Origin: Actinomycetota bacterium
Lineage (GTDB): Bacteria; Actinomycetota; Thermoleophilia; Gaiellales; Gaiellaceae
Assembly (NCBI GenBank): GCA_005884005.1
Contig: VAWI01000012.1
Coordinates: 62,444 to 126,443, forward strand
Length of the DNA: 64,000 nt
Direction: 5' to 3'
Made by a program: the position numbers and the translations under genes. Under the pieces are notes generated by a model. The model saw only the letters and a program-made list of their open reading frames with translations, ran no database searches and had not been told where the DNA came from. Below, in pieces: positions 50,447 to 58,760 of the stretch (positions are counted from its first letter, which is position 1; every line of letters starts with the position of its first letter).

Positions 50447-51434
50447 CGACCCTCCGCAGGGTCTCGTCTTTCGACAGAGCCTCGAGCAGGGCGGCGAGCT
50501 CCGGCCCCCGCTCCCGGCCGGTGAGCGCAAGGCGCAGCGTCTTCAGGTCGCCCCCGACGGCCTTCAGTTCGCGGATGAGGCCACGGGCGGCGTCGTGGTC
50601 GAGGCCGTTGCTAGCGCGCTCGCGAAGCTCCTTGAAGCGCTCGAGCGTCGGCCGCGCTTCGGCGGGGAGCTGTGCTGTCACGGGCTCGAGGACCTGCCGC
50701 GCGAGCTCGCGCGCCTCGTTCAGGTCGCGGGCGCCGCGCAGCACGGACACGAGCCCGACCGGCGCCTCCGCGGCCTCCGCGAGCTCAACGTCCGGCATCT
50801 CCGCGATCGCCTCGATCGCGAGCCGCCTGATCCGGGGCAGGTCGTAGTGGACGTCGTGCTTCGGGAGTCCAAGCTCCTCGAGGTAGCGGCGAACCGCGGC
50901 GGCCGGAATTCCCTGCTCGCGCAGTGAGGCGACGGTCGAGCCGGGCGTCCGCTTCGAGAGCTTGCGGCCGTCCTCGCCGAGGATCAGACCATGGTGGATG
51001 TATTCCGGCGGCGTCGCTCCAAGCGCCTCGGCCAGCTGCCGATGGAGCCGCTCGTTCGGCCTGTGGTCGTTGCCACGGATGACGTGCGTGATCCCGAAAT
51101 CGATGTCGTCCACGACACTTGCGAGGTGATACGTGGGGGTGCCGTCCTCGCGCAAGAGCGTGATTCCGTCGAACCGGGCGCCGAGCTGCTTGCCGGCCTC
51201 CGCGTACCGAGCCGACCGTCCGCTCTGCCGGACCGGCCCCTCGTCCCAGTCGACGCCGAGCCAGCCGAGGTCGGCGAGGATCGCGTCCTCGCCGCCGGGA
51301 ACGTTGCGCTCCGGGTCGGTGTCGTCGATCCGCAGCAGCATCCAGTCTCCGAACGCCCGGTTCGCGACCGCGCTGAGGGCGTTGCCGACGTGGAGAGATC
51401 CGGTGGGGCTGGGGGCAAAGCGCACTTTTCGCAT
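50433..51434 (-). CDS. gltX: Minimal glutamyl-tRNA synthetase lacking the zinc/acceptor-binding insertion
   Basis: 333 residues against about 470-490 in typical GltX. HIGH-type motif FAPSPTGSLHVGNA (7-20), ITHVIRGNDHRPN near 115-127, and KLSKR (158-162) are intact. Between YAEAGKQLGARFDG (77-90) and the DGTPTYHLASVVDDID strand there are only a few residues, so about 60 residues of the acceptor-binding/zinc-knuckle insertion (the CYCS...YDGRCR region of E. coli) are gone. The anticodon-binding helical domain is present but short. Overlaps cysS by 14 bases. It could also be a divergent GluQ-type enzyme, but that lacks an anticodon domain. Confidence 0.82.
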   Translation of the reverse strand: MRKVRFAPSPTGSLHVGNALSAVANRAFGDWMLLRIDDTDPERNVPGGEDAILADLGWLGVDWDEGPVRQSGRSARYAEAGKQLGARFDGITLLREDGTPTYHLASVVDDIDFGITHVIRGNDHRPNERLHRQLAEALGATPPEYIHHGLILGEDGRKLSKRTPGSTVASLREQGIPAAAVRRYLEELGLPKHDVHYDLPRIRRLAIEAIAEMPDVELAEAAEAPVGLVSVLRGARDLNEARELARQVLEPVTAQLPAEARPTLERFKELRERASNGLDHDAARGLIRELKAVGGDLKTLRLALTGRERGPELAALLEALSKDETLRRVDAAF

Positions 51435-51461
51435 TCCGAGCCGAAAGTTACTGTCCCGGCG

Positions 51462-52202
51462 ATGCGTGAGTCGTTGCTCGCCTGGTTCGAGACGAACGGC
51501 CGCGACCTGCCGTGGCGCCGGACTCGGGATCCCTACGCAATTCTCGTCTCCGAAGTAATGCTCCAGCAGACTCAGGTCGAACGGGTCCTGCCGAGGTACC
51601 TCGCGTGGCTCGAACGCTGGCCGACCGTCGAGACGCTCGCTGAGGCAACGGCCGCTGAGGTAATCCGCGAGTGGCAGGGACTTGGCTACTACCGGCGCGC
51701 GCTGAGCCTGCACCGAGCCGCCGCGCAGATCGCCGCCGACGGGTGGCCTGACGACCTGACCGACCTACCCGGCGTCGGCCGCTACACGGCCGACGCCGTC
51801 GCCTGCTTTTCTCTGGGCCGGAACGTCCTCCCGGTCGACACCAACGCCTCGCGCGTGCGCGAGCGCACCGGCGAGGCGTTCGACGCAGGCTGCGCCCAGG
51901 CGCTGATGGACCTCGGTGCGACGGTCTGTCTCGCACGCATCCCGCGGTGCGGGGCCTGCCCGCTCGCCGAGATGTGCCCCTCGCGCGGTCGGCGCTACGA
52001 GCCGTTGCGCAAGCAAAGCCGATTCGAAGGCTCGTTCCGCCAGCGACGCGCGGCTACGCTCCGGCTTGTAGCCGCCTCTGCGCGCCGAACAGCGGACCTC
52101 GATCCCGCAGCGGTAGCCGCGCTCGAACGCGAAGGCCTCGTCACGGTGAGCGCCGGCCGCGTCACTCTGCCGGGCGAGAGCTCAGTACAGCTCGGAACTT
52201 AG
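51462..52202 (+). CDS. mutY: A/G-specific adenine glycosylase without the 8-oxoG-recognition domain
   Basis: 246 residues from ATG 51462. Glu31 in SEVMLQQTQV (catalytic), HhH motif LTDLPGVGRYTADAVACF, Asp126 in PVDTNAS, and the [4Fe-4S] loop C156-x6-C163-x2-C166-x5-C172. Only about 70 residues follow the cluster, so the NUDIX-like C-terminal domain that reads 8-oxoG in E. coli MutY (about 350 residues) is missing. It lies inside the gltX-ispF interval on the opposite strand. Still likely a MutY; MIG-type is the alternative. Confidence 0.85.
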   Translation: MRESLLAWFETNGRDLPWRRTRDPYAILVSEVMLQQTQVERVLPRYLAWLERWPTVETLAEATAAEVIREWQGLGYYRRALSLHRAAAQIAADGWPDDLTDLPGVGRYTADAVACFSLGRNVLPVDTNASRVRERTGEAFDAGCAQALMDLGATVCLARIPRCGACPLAEMCPSRGRRYEPLRKQSRFEGSFRQRRAATLRLVAASARRTADLDPAAVAALEREGLVTVSAGRVTLPGESSVQLGT

Positions 52203-52217
52203 TAACAGTCTGTTACT
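52201..52217. repeat. Palindromic element, first copy (AGTAACAG-T-CTGTTACT)
   Basis: 17-base perfect palindrome starting inside the mutY stop codon. Identical copy at 52292-52308; both are followed by TGG. Confidence 0.75.
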
Positions 52218-52291
52218 TGGATATCGAGAGCCGCAGCGGTCTCGTCGGCGGATTCAAGCGCCCTTCGGGCCACAGCCAACCGCCGGGACGT

Positions 52292-52308
52292 AGTAACAGT
52301 CTGTTACT
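52292..52308. repeat. Palindromic element, second copy (AGTAACAG-T-CTGTTACT)
   Basis: Same 17 bases, 91 bases downstream of the first copy, covering the ispF stop codon on the minus strand. The pair brackets the convergent mutY/ispF ends. Function unknown. Confidence 0.75.
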
Positions 52309-52813
52309 TGGGAGTCGAGCCGCCGGCCGCGGTGGCGCGCTCGACGAGCGCAACGGCCTGCGCGGCCAGACCCTGGCCACGGCCGGTGAAGCCGAGCTTG
52401 TCCGTCGTCGTCGCGCGCACGTTCACGCGCTCTGCGTCGACCGCAACGGCGCTGGCGAGCCGCCCGCGCATCTGCTCGCGTAGCGGCGCGATTCGCGGTT
52501 CCTCGCCGATCAGGATGCAATCGGCGTTGACGAGCTCCCAGCCGGCCTCGCGCACCTGAGCCGCGGCGCGCCGCAGCAGGTCGAGCGACGAGGCGCCCTC
52601 CCACTCCGGCTCGCCCGGCGGAAACAGGGAGCCGATGTCACCGAGGCCGGCTCCCCCGAGCAGAGCATCGATCAGGGCATGGGAGATCACATCACCGTCC
52701 GAATGACCGGCAAGCCCGCGGGGCGACTCGATCACGACCCCGCCGAGAACGAGCGGAACGCCCTCGGCGAACGCGTGCGCGTCCACGCCCAACCCGATGC
52801 GGAGCTCGCTCAT
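52304..52813 (-). CDS. ispF: 2-C-methyl-D-erythritol 2,4-cyclodiphosphate synthase
   Basis: 169 residues. Zinc ligands in GLGVDAHAF (Asp, His) and AGHSDGDVISHAL, the IGSLFPPGEPEW active-site loop, and TTTDKLGFTGRGQGLAAQAV. Makes the cyclic diphosphate of the non-mevalonate isoprenoid pathway. The PHP-domain gene overlaps its start by 4 bases (ATGA). Confidence 0.95.
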   Translation of the reverse strand: MSELRIGLGVDAHAFAEGVPLVLGGVVIESPRGLAGHSDGDVISHALIDALLGGAGLGDIGSLFPPGEPEWEGASSLDLLRRAAAQVREAGWELVNADCILIGEEPRIAPLREQMRGRLASAVAVDAERVNVRATTTDKLGFTGRGQGLAAQAVALVERATAAGGSTPK

Positions 52814-53625
52814 CCGAGCGGTTCCTGCCGGCGCTCGCGCAGTTCGAAGACCGTGACCGTCTCATAGCCGGCGGCGCGAGCGAGCTCGAGTGCGCGATCC
52901 AGATCTCTACCGACGTTCTGCGGGATATGCGCGTCCGACGCGAGCGTGATCGGCACTCCCCGGGCGTGACAGGCCTCGAGCAGGGGCGGATCCGGATAGA
53001 CCTCGCCTACGGGCTTGTGCAGCCCGGCAGATGAGACCTCGACGCAGAGGCCTGCGGCCTCGATTGCGTCGGCTGTCTCTTCGTGCAGCCATCGGGCCGC
53101 CTCGGCGTCCGCACGTGGCCCGTGGTGCTTGACGAGATCGGGGTGAGAGAGCGAGTCGAACAACCCGCTTCGGGCCGCATTCCGCAACCAGACGAAGTAG
53201 CGCCGCCAGGCCTCGTGCGGGCCGAGCTTCTCGACGAGACCCGGTTCCTGGTCGACCGGGAACCCGTCGACGTAATGGACCGAGCCGAGCAGGTAGTCCC
53301 AGGGATAGGGCGCGAGGAGATCCGCGGTCTCACGCTCGCGGCCCGTGACGTAGTCGACCTCGAGACCGAGCTTGACCGGGAGTCCGCGCTCTTTCGCCTC
53401 CACTACAGCCCCGACGTAGCGGTCGAGGTCCCAAACGCAGCGATCGAGCATGTACTGCTGATCCCATAGTTGACGGGTCTGCTCGAAGTAGTAGAAGTGC
53501 TCGGTGAAGCCGATCTCGTCGACGCCGCGCGCGACGGCCACTTCGACGAATTTCTCCACCGCCTCGACCGAATGGTCGATCCGCTCCTCGGGGTCGCGCA
53601 GGTGCATGTGGTAGTCGACGATCAA
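52810..53625 (-). CDS. PHP-domain phosphatase (HisJ-like)
   Basis: 271 residues. MIVDYHMHLRDPEE gives the D-x-H-x-H metal motif, followed by GFTEHFYYF, KLGLEVDYV, LGSVHYVDGFP, SHPDLVKHHG and ITLASDAHIPQNVG, the complete PHP metal set as in histidinol-phosphatase HisJ. It sits between ispD and ispF, each overlapping by 4 bases, which is not a place for histidine genes in most bacteria. Substrate uncertain; histidinol phosphate is only one possibility. Confidence 0.85.
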   Translation of the reverse strand: MIVDYHMHLRDPEERIDHSVEAVEKFVEVAVARGVDEIGFTEHFYYFEQTRQLWDQQYMLDRCVWDLDRYVGAVVEAKERGLPVKLGLEVDYVTGRERETADLLAPYPWDYLLGSVHYVDGFPVDQEPGLVEKLGPHEAWRRYFVWLRNAARSGLFDSLSHPDLVKHHGPRADAEAARWLHEETADAIEAAGLCVEVSSAGLHKPVGEVYPDPPLLEACHARGVPITLASDAHIPQNVGRDLDRALELARAAGYETVTVFELRERRQEPLG

Positions 53626-54287
53626 AGCAACGAGGCCACGAGCTCGAGGTCGGCAGCATCGGTGACCTTGACGAGTCTCGGGTCACCGGGCACCGTCGTC
53701 ACACGGCCTCCACGGGCTTCCACTAGGGAGGCGCAGTCGGTTGCACCCGCGAGGTCGCCCGCGATCGCGTCGCGGAGAACAGGAGCAAGGAACGCCTGGG
53801 GGGTCTGGACCGCGACGAGCTCCTGGCGCGGCAACGTCTCGACGATCTGCCCGTCCCGGACGCGCTTGATCGTGTCCGCAAGCGGCACTGCCGGCACGGC
53901 GCCGTCCCAGCCCTCGTTCAGGGCCGTCAAGACGCGCTCCAGCACTTCGCCGGGAAGCACGGGACGAGCCGCGTCGTGGACGGCGATCACCGCTGCTTCG
54001 TCTCCCACTTCGGCTACGCCCGCGCGAACCGACTCGGCACGCGTCTCGCCGCCGGCCACACAGGCACTGACCTTCGCGCAACCGAGCTCCTCGGCGACGA
54101 GGATCGAGGGCTCCTCCCAACCGGGTGGAGCCACGATCACGATCTCATCGATCCAGTCCGAGCCCTCTAGACGTTCGAGGCTCTCGGCGAGGAGAGGCCG
54201 TTCGCGAAGCTTCGCGAACGCCTTCGGGCGGTCTGAGCCGAGCCGCTCGCCGCGGCCTGCGGCGGCCAACACCGCCCAAACGCTCAA
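53622..54287 (-). CDS. ispD: 2-C-methyl-D-erythritol 4-phosphate cytidylyltransferase
   Basis: 221 residues. VWAVLAAAGRGERLGSDRPKAF is the CTP-binding glycine-rich loop with the catalytic Arg and Lys; VIAVHDAARPVLP and VQTPQAFLAPVLRDA follow. The start TTG at 54287 directly abuts the carD stop (TAATTG), implying coupling; a downstream GTG is the alternative. Works with IspF in the MEP pathway. Overlaps the PHP gene by 4 bases. Confidence 0.93.
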   Translation of the reverse strand: MSVWAVLAAAGRGERLGSDRPKAFAKLRERPLLAESLERLEGSDWIDEIVIVAPPGWEEPSILVAEELGCAKVSACVAGGETRAESVRAGVAEVGDEAAVIAVHDAARPVLPGEVLERVLTALNEGWDGAVPAVPLADTIKRVRDGQIVETLPRQELVAVQTPQAFLAPVLRDAIAGDLAGATDCASLVEARGGRVTTVPGDPRLVKVTDAADLELVASLL

Positions 54288-54809
54288 TTAAGCAGTCGCC
54301 GCGACCTTCGTCGTCTTCTTCTTCGGGCCGCCGTTGGCGAGGACGCTGTCGAGCCACTCGGCCGCCTCGTCCTCGTCCATGTCCTTGGCGTACATCAGCT
54401 CGCTGGCGAGAATCTTCTTCGCCTTGACGAACATCTGCTTTTCGCCGGTCGAGAGACCCTTTTCGTGGTCACGAAGCGAGAGGTTCCGGACCACTTCGGC
54501 GAGCTCGAAGATGTCGCCGGTCTTCATCTTGTCGCGGTTGTGCTTGAAACGCCGGTTCCAGTTCTTCGGCATCTGGGTGCCCCCGCCGGTGAGGGCCTTC
54601 AGCACCTTGTTGACCATCTGCTCGTCGATCACCTTGCGCAGACCGACGGCGTCTGCGTTCTCGGTCGGGACATTCACCGTCATGTCGTTGTGAAGGATCT
54701 TGATCGTCATGTACTCCCGCTTTTGCCCGAGCACCGTGCGGGATTCCTTCTTCACAACCGTTCCTGCGCCGTGGTGTGGATACACCACCTTGTCGCCGAC
54801 CTTGTACAA
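54288..54809 (-). CDS. carD: CarD-family RNA polymerase-binding regulator
   Basis: 173 residues with a TTG start backed by a GGGAGG Shine-Dalgarno 5 bases upstream. N-terminal Tudor-like RNAP-interaction domain YKVGDKVVYPHHGAGTVVKK, then ITVNVPTEN-type strand and a C-terminal helical DNA-binding domain LMYAKDMDEDEAAEWLDSVL. CarD stabilises open promoter complexes at rRNA promoters in mycobacteria. Precedes ispD as in Mycobacterium tuberculosis. Confidence 0.93.
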   Translation of the reverse strand: MYKVGDKVVYPHHGAGTVVKKESRTVLGQKREYMTIKILHNDMTVNVPTENADAVGLRKVIDEQMVNKVLKALTGGGTQMPKNWNRRFKHNRDKMKTGDIFELAEVVRNLSLRDHEKGLSTGEKQMFVKAKKILASELMYAKDMDEDEAAEWLDSVLANGGPKKKTTKVAATA

Positions 54810-54844
54810 GCCGACCCTCCCTTTTCATCGCTGACATCGCCAGA

Positions 54845-54870
54845 ACGCCGACGGAGTCGAGCCCGTCGGC
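54845..54870 (-). other. Leader hairpin upstream of carD
   Basis: CGCCGACGG and CCGTCGGCG pair over 9 bases around an 8-base loop, inside the predicted 5' leader of carD (start at 54809). Confidence 0.5.
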
Positions 54871-54880
54871 GCGTACCGGC

Positions 54881-54909
54881 CAGTATACCGAAAGCCGGCT
54901 GAAAATGCC
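54881..54909 (-). promoter_or_regulatory. Predicted carD promoter
   Basis: A very good TATACT (54886-54881 on the minus strand) preceded at 17 bases by a weak TGGCAT (54909-54904). The leader would be about 70 bases and contain the hairpin at 54845-54870. Confidence 0.55.
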
Positions 54910-54969
54910 ACTATTTCCAGGGACTTTCGGTTCTTGTGCAAAAAATCCCTGCTCAGAGCGAACTCAGTG

Positions 54970-56124
54970 CTATAGCTGGAGATACCGATCGACGAGGTTA
55001 TGCTCCTGTAGCCGGCGGAGGCCCTCGCGGATCTCGCGTGCACGGACGGCGCCGACGCCGTCGACCGCCTCCAGGTCCCGCTGAGACGCCCGGACGATCC
55101 CTTCGAGCCCGGCGAGCTCGGTGACAAGGCGATGGATCACGTTCTCCGGCAACCGCGGAATGTGCGTGAGAACGCGGTAGCCGCGTGGCGTCACGGCGTA
55201 GTCGAGCGGGTTCGTCGTCGCCGGATACCCGAGCATGGCCAGCAACTCGAACTCGAGCAGGTCCTGGTAAGGAAGCTGGGCCAGCGCCTGCAAGCCCTCG
55301 GCGACGCGATCGGCTCCCCCGTCGGCGTGATAGTCGTAGACGATCGCGGCCTTCTCGGCGGGTACCTCGCTCACGTGCTCCTCGAGCTGCATCCGAATCA
55401 GCCGGCCCTCCGAGCCGAGCTCCGTGCAGGCCCGCTCGATGTAGTCGGCCATCCGCGTCGTCAGTTCTGCGCGCTGTAGCACGACCAGGACGTCGTCCAG
55501 CATGACGGCGTTCTGGAACTCGAGCGCCGTCAGCCGCGTCAGCACCTGATCGAGACGCTGACGGTAGGTCTCGAGCGTCGCCAGCGCCTGGTTGGTCTTC
55601 GCGAGCACGTCGGCGATCGGGTCGAGCTGGTAGCGGCTGTCGCCGATGAAGACGGTCACAGTTTCCCGTTGTTGCGAGATCGAGATCACGAGCGCTTTCG
55701 TCTGCCTTGCGACACGTTCCGCCGTCCGGTGGCGGGTGCCAGTCTCGTTCGACGGGATCGTCGGATCCGGCATCAGCTGAACATTGGCTTGAGCGATTTT
55801 CGCGATCGCGCTGTTGACGATGATCGCACCGTCCATCTTCGCCAGCTCGTAGAGGAGCTGCGGCGTGAAAGCCTGGTCGAGCCGGATTCCGCCGGAGAAC
55901 ATGAACGACAACTCCGCTGGCTCGCCGATCACGATCAAGGCGCCTTCGCGAGCACGGATGATGTCGTCGATCCCTTGTCGCAGCTGTGTTCCGGGTGCGA
56001 TTCGCGAGATCGCGGTCAGGACGCTGGGCTCGATCCGCGGATCGAGCTCCGCGGCGCTGCGAGGAAAGCCCAGCGGCGCGGCGGGCCGTCGTTCCTGCCT
56101 ATCTACCCTCGGATCTGTCGCCAT
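54970..56124 (-). CDS. disA: DNA integrity scanning protein, diadenylate cyclase (c-di-AMP synthase)
   Basis: 384 residues. N-terminal DAC domain with KMDGAIIVNSAIAKI (DGA motif) and GTRHRTAERVA (RHR motif) that bind ATP; middle helical domain and a C-terminal HhH DNA-binding domain (about 320-384). Makes c-di-AMP and pauses on DNA lesions. 26 bases overlap with radA upstream, a pairing conserved with Bacillus. Confidence 0.95.
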   Translation of the reverse strand: MATDPRVDRQERRPAAPLGFPRSAAELDPRIEPSVLTAISRIAPGTQLRQGIDDIIRAREGALIVIGEPAELSFMFSGGIRLDQAFTPQLLYELAKMDGAIIVNSAIAKIAQANVQLMPDPTIPSNETGTRHRTAERVARQTKALVISISQQRETVTVFIGDSRYQLDPIADVLAKTNQALATLETYRQRLDQVLTRLTALEFQNAVMLDDVLVVLQRAELTTRMADYIERACTELGSEGRLIRMQLEEHVSEVPAEKAAIVYDYHADGGADRVAEGLQALAQLPYQDLLEFELLAMLGYPATTNPLDYAVTPRGYRVLTHIPRLPENVIHRLVTELAGLEGIVRASQRDLEAVDGVGAVRAREIREGLRRLQEHNLVDRYLQL

Positions 56125-57439
56125 CGAGCCCCGCCCCTATCGCTCTGCGCAGAGTCTCCGCTTCGAGAACGCCTAGTTTGCCACTAGGAGTTCCTGCCGG
56201 AGCGACAACCTGCCGGAGGCCGAACTTCGCGCACTCTTCCAGGCGCCTGTCAGCCTGGGTCGCGGCGCGAAGCCGGCCTGTAAGCCCGATCTCACCGAAT
56301 GCCGCGGTGCCCTCCTCGACCGCGACGCCGCGCGCAGCCGACGCGATCGCAAGCGCCACGGCGAGGTCGGCGCCCGGCTCATCGATGCGAACGCCGCCGG
56401 CGACGTTGACGAAGACGTCCGCGGCACCGAGGGCGACACGCGCATGTCGGGAGAGGACGGCGACGATCATCGCCAGTCGCTTGGGATCGACGCCGGTCGC
56501 CACGCGTCGGGGCATCGCAAGGTCGGTCGGCGCCACGAGAGCCTGGATCTCGAGCAGGATCGGCCGCGTTCCCTCGAGCGCGCAGGCGACAGCGGCGCCC
56601 ACTTCGCCTTCCGCGCCCCGTCCAAACAGCTCCGACGGCTCGGGAACGCCGACGAGGCCAGCGCCGGTCATCTCGAACAATCCGAGCTCGTTGGTCGACC
56701 CGAAGCGGTTCTTCGCCGCACGCAGGACGCGGTGTGCGTGGTAGCGGTCGCCCTCGAATTGGAGCACGCAGTCGACGAGATGTTCGAGCACGCGCGGGCC
56801 GGCGACCGTGCCGTCCTTCGTCACGTGGCCGACTAGGAACGTGGCGACGTGAGACTGCTTGGCGACGCGCAAGAGTCGCGCAGCCGCTTCGCGAACTTGA
56901 GCGACAGAGCCCGGAGCAGAGCCGACCTCGGACGAGTAGAGCGTCTGCACCGAGTCGATCACGCAAACGTCCGGCCGCTCGCGCTCGAGCGTCGCGCACA
57001 CAGTCTCGAGCTCGGTCTCGGCGAGGATCTCGACCTTTTCCGCACCGCCGAGGCGGGCGGCGCGCAGCTTTACCTGGGCAGCGGACTCCTCCCCGGTGAC
57101 GAGCAGTGCCCGTCGGTCCTTCGAGATTGCGACGAGCGCCGAGAGCAGCAGCGTCGACTTGCCGACGCCCGGCTCGCCACCGACGAGCACGAGCGAGGCC
57201 GGGACAAGTCCGCCCCCGAGCACGCGGTCGAGCTCGGGGACACCCGTCGCGATGCGCTCGGCCTCGTCTGCCTCGACATCGACGAGCCGCAGCAGCGGCT
57301 TGGCGGACGCGCCGACGGCCGTCCCGGCCGACTCCTCGACGAGAGTCCCGAACGCTCCGCAGCCCGGACACTTGCCGAACCAACGCCCGGCGCTGTAGCC
57401 GCATTCCATGCAGGCGTGCTTGAGGGCCGCTTTCGCCAC
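56099..57439 (-). CDS. radA: DNA repair protein RadA (Sms)
   Basis: 446 residues from GTG 57439. N-terminal zinc finger C-x2-C...C-x2-C (HACMECGYSAGRWFGKCPGC), RecA-like ATPase with Walker A GGEPGVGKSTLLLSA, the RadA-specific KNRFGSTNELG, and a C-terminal Lon-like domain (about 275-446). Branch migration in recombination. Upstream of disA on the same transcript. Confidence 0.95.
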   Translation of the reverse strand: MAKAALKHACMECGYSAGRWFGKCPGCGAFGTLVEESAGTAVGASAKPLLRLVDVEADEAERIATGVPELDRVLGGGLVPASLVLVGGEPGVGKSTLLLSALVAISKDRRALLVTGEESAAQVKLRAARLGGAEKVEILAETELETVCATLERERPDVCVIDSVQTLYSSEVGSAPGSVAQVREAAARLLRVAKQSHVATFLVGHVTKDGTVAGPRVLEHLVDCVLQFEGDRYHAHRVLRAAKNRFGSTNELGLFEMTGAGLVGVPEPSELFGRGAEGEVGAAVACALEGTRPILLEIQALVAPTDLAMPRRVATGVDPKRLAMIVAVLSRHARVALGAADVFVNVAGGVRIDEPGADLAVALAIASAARGVAVEEGTAAFGEIGLTGRLRAATQADRRLEECAKFGLRQVVAPAGTPSGKLGVLEAETLRRAIGAGLDGDRSEGR

Positions 57440-57501
57440 GCGGCCGAGTCTACGGAGGCGGTCCGACGCCGAACGTGACGGGACCGTGACAACTCTGATC
57501 C

Positions 57502-57519
57502 GTTGTCGTAAAAGACAAC
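57502..57519. promoter_or_regulatory. GTTGTC-N6-GACAAC palindrome upstream of the secreted propeller gene
   Basis: Located 53 bases before the ATG at 57573 and 62 bases upstream of the radA start. Identical arms and spacing occur at 29135-29152. Possible operator. Confidence 0.4.
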
Positions 57520-57572
57520 TGGCGTAAGCCCGATCGGTCCGTACGGTCGAGGGAGTCGACCAAGGAGGACGC

Positions 57573-58760
57573 ATGAAACGAGCTTTTAGAGCGACCGCAA
57601 CGGGGGTGGCGCTGACGATCACGGGCGGAGTCGTCGTCGCGCTTGCCGTCTTCGGCGTATTCGGCGCGCATGGCGCGGTGCCGAGAACTGGCCCGCTCAG
57701 CGTCCACGCAGGGTTGAATGACCCGTCAGGAGCCGTCGTGCGGCGAGACGGTCTCTTCACGGCGAAGGGCGGCCGGAGCCAGCTCGGCGCGGCCGTCTCG
57801 GGCGCGATGATCGGCCCGCTCTCTCCGGTCGCTGTCCGGTCGAGCGACGGCAACATCGTCGCCTACAACACCTGGCAGGAGCTGAGGACGGTCGACGAGG
57901 AACAGTCGTTCTCGAAGCAGGGGATCCCCGACGGCGACGTTCTCGGAACTCCCTCGCTGAGGGTGCACGACGACGCAGGCAAGGACTTCCTCCTGGCTCG
58001 AGGCGCCTACTCGGCCGCGTGGCGGCAGGACGGCGCGATCGCGTTCGTCAAGGGAACCGATCCGAACTTTCGAGCCGGTCGCAGCTATACCGGACAGGTG
58101 GTCGTCCAAGGCGACGTCCACGGCCCCGAAGTGGCCTGGACGTCGGAGCTTGCTCATTACGTCGTCTATGCCTGGGCGGGCGACAGGCTCCTTTTCTATC
58201 GCATCGGTTTCGGCGAAAAGCTGGAGCTCCTTGTCGCCGACGGCCCCGGCCACATCCGCTCCCTCACCGACGGCAGCGCGATCGCGGTCAGCCCGGACGA
58301 GACTCGGATCGCCGTTCTCAGCCAGGACGCCACGAACGTACGCGTGCTCGATGTCGCGACCGGAAGCGAGTTGTCGTGGCTCGACGTCACGACGGCGACG
58401 CCGCCGCTCACCTGGCTCGCCTACTCGGGCTCGTGGGTCGGAGACCACATCGTCGCTCCTGCAAGCGCCGGCCTCGCCGTCCTCCACGTCGGACCGCGCT
58501 CGCTCGAGCTCGAGCAGGTGCTCAGCCTCGACCACGCCCAGTTCCCCGTCGGCGTGCAGCAGCCGCGCTTCGTCGACGACGCCGGCAACGAGATTGCCGC
58601 GTCGGCCGATATCCCGCCGGCGAAAGGGGGAGCAGGAGTCTCGTTCCTCCTCCGGTGCGACCGCATCGCCAGAACCTGCGAGCGCGGAGAGCCCGCACCG
58701 GCGAAGGACTGGTTGCGCCTCGTCGACGACGCAGGCGCCGCGGATGAAGGAGGTCACTGA
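57573..58760 (+). CDS. Secreted or membrane-anchored beta-propeller-like protein of unknown function
   Basis: 395 residues. N-terminal transmembrane or signal segment (about 11-32, LTITGGVVVALAVFGVFGAH), then a repetitive all-beta region whose strands (RIAVLSQDATNVRVLDVATG, DGNIVAYNTWQELR, AGDRLLFYRIGFGEKLELLV) suggest a WD40/TolB-like propeller. AAGGAGG lies 6 bases before the ATG. Co-transcribed with the next gene by a TGATG overlap. On the plus strand, opposite the clpC-radA block. No function is known to me. Confidence 0.7.
   Translation: MKRAFRATATGVALTITGGVVVALAVFGVFGAHGAVPRTGPLSVHAGLNDPSGAVVRRDGLFTAKGGRSQLGAAVSGAMIGPLSPVAVRSSDGNIVAYNTWQELRTVDEEQSFSKQGIPDGDVLGTPSLRVHDDAGKDFLLARGAYSAAWRQDGAIAFVKGTDPNFRAGRSYTGQVVVQGDVHGPEVAWTSELAHYVVYAWAGDRLLFYRIGFGEKLELLVADGPGHIRSLTDGSAIAVSPDETRIAVLSQDATNVRVLDVATGSELSWLDVTTATPPLTWLAYSGSWVGDHIVAPASAGLAVLHVGPRSLELEQVLSLDHAQFPVGVQQPRFVDDAGNEIAASADIPPAKGGAGVSFLLRCDRIARTCERGEPAPAKDWLRLVDDAGAADEGGH

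Noticed and set aside
51435-51713. Longer N terminus for gltX (93 extra codons)
   Set aside because: The extension is unlike GltX, overlaps the divergent mutY start and the canonical MRKVRFAPSPTG begins at 51434.
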